64,000 nucleotides of DNA from Brachypodius melanocephalos (Eukaryota; Chordata; Aves; Passeriformes; Pycnonotidae): contig VZSR01003803.1 of assembly GCA_013398615.1 (NCBI GenBank), positions 11,431,849 to 11,495,848 of the forward strand. The letters are read 5' to 3'. The translations under genes were made by a program, and so were the position numbers. Below, piece by piece: positions 43,101 through 52,100 of the stretch. How positions within the stretch are numbered: the first letter of the stretch is position 1; each line of letters opens with the position of its first letter. The notes under the pieces are model-generated. The model did not search any database, was not told where the DNA came from, and saw nothing but the letters and a program-made list of their open reading frames with translations.

Positions 43101-46100
43101 GAAACTCTTGCCAGGCTAACTTGGGAGCACACTGTCCACACCTGGAACTCCTGGTGCCTGCCACAATGGGGAACAAAGGCAGAAATATTCAGCCAGCCCC
43201 GGCAGCCTCTCATCATTACTCACATGAACTACAGCCTGAGTGAAATAGTACCATTGCTACCGGGATTTTCGAAATTCCAGTGACTGAGCCAGACAGTGGC
43301 CAGGATGTAAATTTACTGATGACTGCAGCCCAGCATAGTGCGACACCACCAACAGTGGTGTTGTGTGAGGCCCTCTGAGCTCTCCTAAACCACAGTGGGC
43401 TGTGCCAGCATCACACTGAGTGGGACACCTCTCAGAATTCGCCAACTCCCCAGTTTGCAAAGATTACAGCACTGTCATAGAAAGCTGAAGAGGGGATCTG
43501 GGCTGAAACCCTCCACTCCCTGAGGCAACTCCTGCTTGTTGATAAATTCCAATACATTTGAAGTATTTCACTGAACTCGGGAGGAGTTCATTTTTTATAT
43601 ATTCACTTATATCTACTTTAATACATTTATACACTTCTATCCCTATATATATCTTTTGGTCCATGTGCATGCACATGTGAATTAAGATACCCTACAGCAA
43701 GTAGAGTATGAATGTTGCAATCTCAGATCTATAATTGTCACTGTTGTGATTGTAGTAGAGCCTATTGACTCACTTTATAAATGTTAAATTAGTCAATAAT
43801 TAAGTACTGCTAAAATCTTGTGATTCATCTTAAAACTGTAAATATGTTCAGACTGCTGCTATATCAGAAGCCATGTAAAAATTTCACCTGTGGTAAAGTG
43901 ATTCTTTTACAACATCATACTAAGATCACCTCTTGATGATATCTTGGACAGTGGCTCTTCAGGTAATCCTAACTAATTACAGATGTAACCCTTGATCAAG
44001 TCTGAGACAAAGATTGGACCCAGCCACACCTAAGCTCCATCAGGAGTTTAGAAAGCAAGGGTCTGCTCAGAACCTTGTGACTCAATGGAAGGGTCCCCCT
44101 AACCCTTTTTTGTCTTCAGACTCTGTGTAAAACATTCTAAATCAATTTTAACTCAGTCTTCTTTTATATGTTTCATTCATGTAGCAAATAATAGAGTGAA
44201 ACCTACCAACAAACTTTGTTAAGTCTCATTTTTAGGACTTTTATATATTTATATTAAAATTGTATTATTTTTGCTAATACCTCTGATTATAACTCTTCAA
44301 GCAAACCTAAACCACTTATTGGTTAGTAACCAGCAGCCCCTCTGGTGCTGTGCGGTGGATTTCTCTGGAGACAGTGCTGAAAACACAGCAGTGTGTTGGC
44401 TGTTGCTTATACAGCCTCAAGGCTTTCTCTGGCTCTCACTGTGCACCCCCAGCAAGCAGGCTGGAGTGAGCAGAGGCTTTGGGAGGGGTCACAGCCAGGA
44501 CAGCCGAACTGTCCAAAGGGCTATTGCATGCTACATAATGTCATGCCCAACAAAAAAAGCCTGGAGAGAGCAGTCTTTCCAAAGTAGCTGCTGCTCAAAA
44601 ATTGGTTGGGTATCAGTCTGCTCCTGGGAGGTGGTGAAAGACTGACTGCCTTTGTACCACATGTTGTTGTCTCTTTTCTCCACTCGTTAAACTGCCTTTG
44701 TCCAACAATGAGTTTTTATCCCTTTTGCTCTTCTGGTTTCCCTCTGCAGGAGTGAGAATGAGCAAGCAGCCAGGATGTGCTTAGCTGCTTGCTGGGGTTA
44801 ACACACCACATACACAAAGCAACAACCGGCCCCACACCTTCCACCACACCCCCATCCCCACCCTGCAAAGTCAGGCAGGAAACAACTGTGGATTGTGCAG
44901 ACCTTGTACCTGAACAAAGTCATGAACAAACCAGGACTCTACCAGTGAGGAAGTCTCATAAGCTTCACTTCAGACACACCATGGATCACTCTAACCAGAA
45001 GTTTACAAAGTGCATTTAACTGGTAAACACCAGGCACTTCAGTACCATAACTATTGGGGCAATATGTAGGGGAAGAAAAAGGATCATTACATTTGAATGT
45101 CTAATGTCTCATATATCCCAGGCTTAACGCCACCAGATCATTTTTTCAGAGTAACTGAAACAACTAGCAAAATATACTTCTCATTTTCCAGCAAAATAGC
45201 ACCGAGGCAAACAATAAAATAAACAATAAAACAAGACATGACAAACACTTATGAATGAGACAGTGAGGACAAACTAGTCATGCCAGAATGTGGAATTATT
45301 CCTGCCATGACTTGTACTCAAGCTCAGGCTTTACAATAAGAAACAGATCAAGTGAACATCATGCAAATAATTTATATTTTTGCTATCAATGAAAATTCAA
45401 ATTTAATTTGCTTCTATCAATGCATAGCAAGTAAAATCTAGAAAAAATACCCAACATACAAAATAAAAATAACTGTGTAGACTAAGATGCCTGTTTCTGG
45501 TTAATCATCCAGTACTCATTAATGCGTATTTTTTCTTTGGAAATACACTATGAGGTATATAAGTACTACATGTAGGAATAATTATAAATAAAATAAATAC
45601 TTTGTCGTAGTCAAGACGGCCACAGCACCCAGAGTGCTTCAGTAAAAACTTCAGGGGGCTTCAAGTAACAGGACTTTGTTATGCAAAAAGCCTTTCATAC
45701 CTTTTCTATGTATCTTTCTACGTGCAGCACCACCTAGCTCTGGCTCCTTCTCTCCTTCTTCTCTCACCTTCTGCCTGTCCCTTGTACAGTGGCTCACCTG
45801 ATCTATCCCTTGACTGACCTCCTGTCCCTTTGTCCTCGCAACACAGCCAGCAAACCTCAATTGACTCCAACTAATTCTTTATCACACCTTTAGCCTTGAG
45901 GGCAAGGCTGTTTCCACTCTTCGGTGATTAACACAGCTGCAAGGTATCAGCCGCAAGATTGTCTTTAGCTCTATCTATATCTGCCTTCCCACAATACTTC
46001 ATAACACTGCCATAAAAAGTTTTTTCTGTAAGTAACTGACGTAAATATACAAGAAAGAAGAAATTATATTTGATCATATTTCATTAAATGCTTTTTTCAA

Positions 46101-49100
46101 CCAAATAATATCATTCTTCTTACATACTCCAACCAAGAATATTTACTTGTTCAGCTTTCCCAAGCAATTAAACAAAATCACCCTGATTCTAAAATACTTT
46201 TCCACATGTCTACAAATTACTGGAAATATCTGAAAGAAAGGATTCATAGTAACAACCACACTAGTCAAGTCACTCGAAGAACCAGCAAGCTGCTACTACT
46301 GAAGAACAGGAGGTCTTGAGCAGAGTAGGTCAGTTCTCTACAACTTACTTGTTTGACCCCCTCTCCTTACTACTCTCCCTTGTCTCTCACAAAAGCAAGT
46401 CACAGAAAATTAAATTCCTGTTGCCTATTTAGTTTGTGTTTGCTTTCCCACTCCTATTAATGCTTCCTCTCCAACACAGAAAATGCACTTTCTACTAAGT
46501 ATCTTCTACTATTTTTCATATGCTACTACTTCAGCATATGAGCTCATCTCACAAGTGGCAAACCTATCCCTGCTGTATTAATTATTTCAGTTTTTAGTCA
46601 GCATTTTCTAGCGTTTCAAGATTATATTTTATAAATTCAATGACTATTAAAATACTTTGCAGTTTTTTTGCCTAAGAGGCCAATTTTACTGCAGTGTGAA
46701 CTAACATTAGAAAGAAGCAAAAAATAACTTATCATTAGCAATTCTCAAATGTGCTGAGAAGACAGATCAGGTAGGGGATGCCAGCACTTCTGCTTAACTT
46801 ACTTCTTCTAGCTGCTCTTAGCTGGAGGCTAAGACAACTCCTCCAAACTAAAGAGATCTGATATAATCAGTGCTTATACTGTCAAAAAGGAGATAGAGCT
46901 TTTTTTATATCTTGCCATGAAAAATACAGCAAATAAAAAGCAAGTTAAATATACCTAGAGGATGATGTTTTACTGTCAGATAAAATCTGTTTCTTCTCAG
47001 GGGTATTGCTTGCGTTCTCCTGTTGTGACTTCTCTTTTTCGTCACTTGGAGATCTTTTCCAACTTTTGCCATCAATTTCTTCCCTAGTACCTGATGATTT
47101 CTGATCAGATTTTAATCTCTCACTGCTATCTTCTGTGCGTGTTTTGGTCCACAGTGCAGTATCCTCACCAGGTTTCTGGAAACGGCTGCTCAGAGAGCTC
47201 TGAGCTGAGTCCTCCGTGGAAGAGGACTGCTTTAACTTGGAGTCTCTGGGTGCACTGTAAAACGTTAAATCATCTTCAGAGGGTTTCAAAAATTTGTGTT
47301 TTAAGTTGCTCAGAGATGAACTGTTTTCCTGATTTCGTTTTTCACTAGAGTATTTTTCTGCTTTGGAGCTGTAGCCCCTTAATACTGAGTCCATGCTACT
47401 GTGTCCACATTCCTGGTCTGCTCTTGACACATCTCTTTTGTAACCCTTGTCTTCCTGCCCCCATCCCTTGCCATACTTCTCCCTGGAATAGCCTCCAAAC
47501 GTGTGTCTGTTTCTGTCATCTCCATCTCGTGCTGCCTTTTCAATTTGCTGCTCTTTCTTCTCTTTTTCACTTTCTGAATAGTCAGTCTTCTTCCATCTTC
47601 CACCCCTATGGTAATTTTCCTTTTTGGATGCAGCTTTTTCAGCTTCTTCTAGTCGTGACTGAAATATCTCTACCGACTAAAAAGAAAGAACAAAAAAGTC
47701 ACTTTTAAGGCCATGGGGTATTGTGTAAGTATTTTAAATTTGCTATAAGATCCCATATATTAAAAACATTTAACAAGAAAAACATATAAAAGGCTGGATA
47801 GCTTTAAACCCTTCATCACTATAGAGAAACTTCAGAGGCTGTTTTTTCCTGCTTCTTTTCACTTCTTACTTTACACATTAGGTACCTGTGCTTTAATATG
47901 AAAGTAATCTTTTCCAAGCATCTATCAGCATGAAGAAAATTTAACTGAAGATCCTTACCCCATATCTCTCAGCTACAATTTCCTCAAAATTTCGCTTCTC
48001 TCTCTCAGCCTGCTCCTTCATCCTTTGGTATGATTTTCGCAGCCAACTTAGTCCAGCATCTTCTACCACTGTAACTAAAGTAGAAAACAAGGAGAGGCTG
48101 TAGCTTTACATCTCAAGTAACTATTCCTATTTAACCTTATTCTATATGTGATAATAAAGTTTCACCTAAACTTAGTGTAAAAACTGAAGGAGTGCAAAAG
48201 AAGAAGAATACAATTACGTATTTTCATAAGTTAATGTTGGTTATACTTCAGCAATACCATTCATTTAATTTAAGCCGCTCCAGTTTATCACAAGCAGTTT
48301 CCAAGACAGTGGTGGCATATGAGATGTTGTGGAGTTTCTTTATGATATTAAGGAAACTTCCTGTCATTCTCACATTCTGTGTTCATCCTTGGGCATATCC
48401 CTTACACACAAACAAGTGAATTCCCTTTCTCAGAAATGGAATGAGTAACGCACTGCTTCCCATGTGAAAAGCTAGCAGTGGTCTTAACATTCTGAACACA
48501 CACTCACTGACACCGGTCAACTCTTACAGATGTCTGATCTCTGTGATTTCTAAAAGTGGGCATCAGGCTAATGGTTTCTGGGACTGACTGTCCACAGGGA
48601 AAGGCTCCTAAAAAGCACAGACCCCACTCTACCCTGTTGACAGAATACAAGAACCATTCTCACCATATAATAAATGTCTCATGACATTATGAAAAAGTTT
48701 TTGATTTCTGTGTTTGCTGGAAATGAGCAGGATAACCCTGGGGTAAGGAAAAAAGTGAAAAGGCTACAGAAATACTATTTTTCACAAACTGCATCTGTAA
48801 TGTACTTCATTTTGATGTGACTCAGACTTCTGTGGGAGAATACTTTAGAACGGTAATTTGTGCAATGGAACGAAAGGAACCAAATGAGTTGACAACAATT
48901 CATCTTGTCTTGGTTAAATCATGCTTTTCTTTAATTAGTTCAAAATGGAGAATTTCTGTAAGGATATTGAAGGTCAAACCACTCAGATTAAAAGCCAGTG
49001 AAGAGAAATTCTGCAAAACAACATACTATGATACTAACCCAATATTCACAATTGAATTTTCATCCAAATTTTACTTTATTACATATATTATTAATATATA

Positions 49101-52100
49101 TGCTATTCATAATCCCATTACAACAACATTAGGAGTAATTTGTTAGCAACACAGAGTCCAGAAACTGGAGATAGAAATTTAAGATTATTACTAAAAGTTG
49201 CTCTTTACCTTTCTTAACTGGAGCTTCTTCATCCTTCTCTGGTGGCAAACCTGTACCACCATCTTTCCAGTAGGGATTGAGTTCTCTCTCAGACAGCACA
49301 GCCTAAAACAGAAATAATTTTAATGTGTGCATAATGTACAGTCTGTATTTTATAGAATATCTGATAAATTTTGAGACTTTTGTGTGTAAAGTCTGTGTTA
49401 TATCGTCAATTCACCACCACCACTTTCATGGTCCAAGCCTCTGTCATACACATTGTTTTGGGTACCAAAGAAAAAGCAGACACTGGTGTAGAAAACACAG
49501 GAGTATAAACCTGCATGGACAGCAAGTAGCTGTGAGGGAGAGTCTATACAAATCACTCTTCTAAGATCAAGAATACATATAAATTTTCATTAACCATATA
49601 ATACATGCTGACATTCTGCTGATTTAGGATGGCCACATAAATTGGTCCTCCAACAGCTACGAAATAATGTTAAGGAAAAAAAATGTGGAGAAAAGAATTT
49701 TTCAAATATTAATCCCTTGTCAAAAGACATTAACCAAGGCACTGCATACTACACAAGAAGAGTGATCCAGGTCAGTCTAGTTCCCAAGCACAACACAGCT
49801 AACTGGGAAACCTAATGGCAAGAAAGAGCCTCCTGTGTGATGTGAGGACAAATAAATATTAGCTAGTGATCCATCATTATGTTTTCAGATCACATTACAT
49901 AGAATTTAACAAGGTAAATGAACAAATGAAGGACCCATCAAGTGTATGTAAGGAGTTAATTCAATGACAGCATCCCTTTCTTTAGCCACACCCTGAGTCA
50001 GCTATGTCTTCACCAACAACTGAGACATGAAAGGCACAACAACTGCTCTGAGTTCCTTCTTTAGGAAAAAACAAGCCTCAGTACCCTACACTTTAATACA
50101 GTAACTTAAGTAAGCTTTTACCACACTAAACAAGGGTGTTCCTTTCACACACCATGGAGAAGGCCAGACCAACTGTCTGTCATTGTTACTAACTGGACTA
50201 ACAAAAAGTAGCTTTCTCCTTACCTAGAAGATAGTTAAAAGGCTTTTCTCCACAAGCCTGATCTATGAAGGCTTCCATCCAAACAGACCAATTTAATTAA
50301 AATCATTATCACAACAGGCATTAGTTTTAATAACAATAAAGACTTACATATTTGAACCTATTCGTTACTTTATTCATTACACAAAATTTAGTAAAAAGCA
50401 GAAAAAAATTAAGATATTAATTCCTCCTACCTGCTCAAGCTCTTGAGCTTTCTGTCGTTCCAATACTTTTTCTTTGTGTCTTTCACCTTTGACAGCTGCT
50501 ACTGACGTTGTTTTCAATGACATGAAGTTTAAATTCATCCAATCTTCTCTCTTTAAAATGAACACAAAGAATCAGATTTCATAATTCTAACAAAAACCTG
50601 GCCTATGTGCCAAACCAAAGCAGTGCAACTACTGACTGCTGACAATAAACAGTATAGATTCTACAAACACATATGAAATACTTCAATGAAAAGCAAATAC
50701 GGTTTTAAGAACCCTAATCTTCTAATTTTTTAATACTTAAACAAATTTCACGTCTCCCTGTAATATTAAATACATATTTACAATGGTATTTAAGACATTA
50801 GTAAACAAGCAGATTTTATAGACCACTAATTATTAGCATAAACAAATACCACACATCTCATTTAGTTAATTCTAATCTCATGATCTCTTACATCTCTTCT
50901 AGTGTATACAAAATCTGCAGGCAGTATTTCAGCATAAATCATACTCAGATATCCAGGTATTAACTGCACTCTCATAAATTCTGTGAACTGTACGCACGAA
51001 AACAGCTAGAAAACTGCATTTACAAAACCTAAGGCAGACCAAAGAGATTTTAAAATGAGGACTAGACTAAAGAAAAACAGCATATTAAAAGCCTAGATAT
51101 ATCTACTACCTTTATACAGGTAAAACCTGAAGCCTCAAAAGGAAGCAGTGACATACACATTGTAAGCAATTGCTCTATAAAGGCAAGTATTTAGAGCAAT
51201 TCTGCAATTCTAGTATAGCAACCAAAATGACCAGATTACATCTATTTCAAAACACATCCTTGCAGAAGAATCTCCCAATCTTCAACAGAGTTCAAGTCTG
51301 AGTTGTCAGTCTGAACAGATGCCATATGTCACTTTGTCTCTGTTATTTAAAAATTATGTTAGGCAACATGCCAGAGAATTTCAGAGGTGAAACACAACAT
51401 TCCATTTCTCAGATCTCCTCCAAGAAAGAGAAGGAATGAAAAATTATCTGTCTTCAAGTGATTCACTACTATCTGTGTCCCCATCAGCACGCAATGTGCA
51501 TCAACAAATGTGGACCCATCCAGTCCAAACCCCACTCAAGCAAGGTCACCTAGGGCCAGTTACCAATTTATTCAATTATAGTGTAATAAAATTACACTAA
51601 AATTACTAATTTTCCATCAAAATTATGAAGAAAAAGTAACATGTCTAATCAAGACTTCTAAGATGCTATCTTCAAGAAAATCAAACTAACTTTTAAGAGC
51701 CTCAAAACCTGACAGAAGGAATTGGTGCTGGACTGCATTAGGAGTAGTGCCTTGTTGAACACTAAGAACTATTAGGTAGAGAAGTCTTCCAATCAGTGAA
51801 AAGTAGCATTTATCCAGCTAAACAAAGACATTTGTCTGTAAAATAGGTTTTGCTCAACACTCTGCAAAACAGCTCCCAAGAATCCTAAGCACATTGCACA
51901 AGCTGAATTTATCTTTGGAGTAGCTGTGAGCCTGCCCACCTGCAGGGAAGGTTCTTTCGCAGCATCTGGTTGCTGGTTGACCTTCCAAGCTTTTTCTGTG
52001 TCATCTGACTGTGACACATTTGACTCAACCCATTCAACTGAAGAATCCTAAAAAGAGAGTTTAATATAAATAAAAATAATACCTTAACACTCTACTTGAT

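Larger units (their letters stand above)
40669..46954 (-). other. intron 8
   Basis: 6286-nt GT-AG intron with an A-rich tract (42789-42846), GC-rich islands (about 43000-43530 and 45640-46010) and a plus-strand LTR (44321-44812). Confidence 0.85.

Noticed and set aside
46955..46960. U12-type intron at the exon 8 donor (gtatat...)
   Set aside because: The donor lacks the gtatcctt consensus and the acceptor of exon 9 looks like a normal U2 type.
46955..47430. A separate gene of 161 codons starting near 47430
   Set aside because: The apparent start is GTG in the middle of CWF19L2 exon 8; the same frame continues upstream to the acceptor at 47676 with matching homology.
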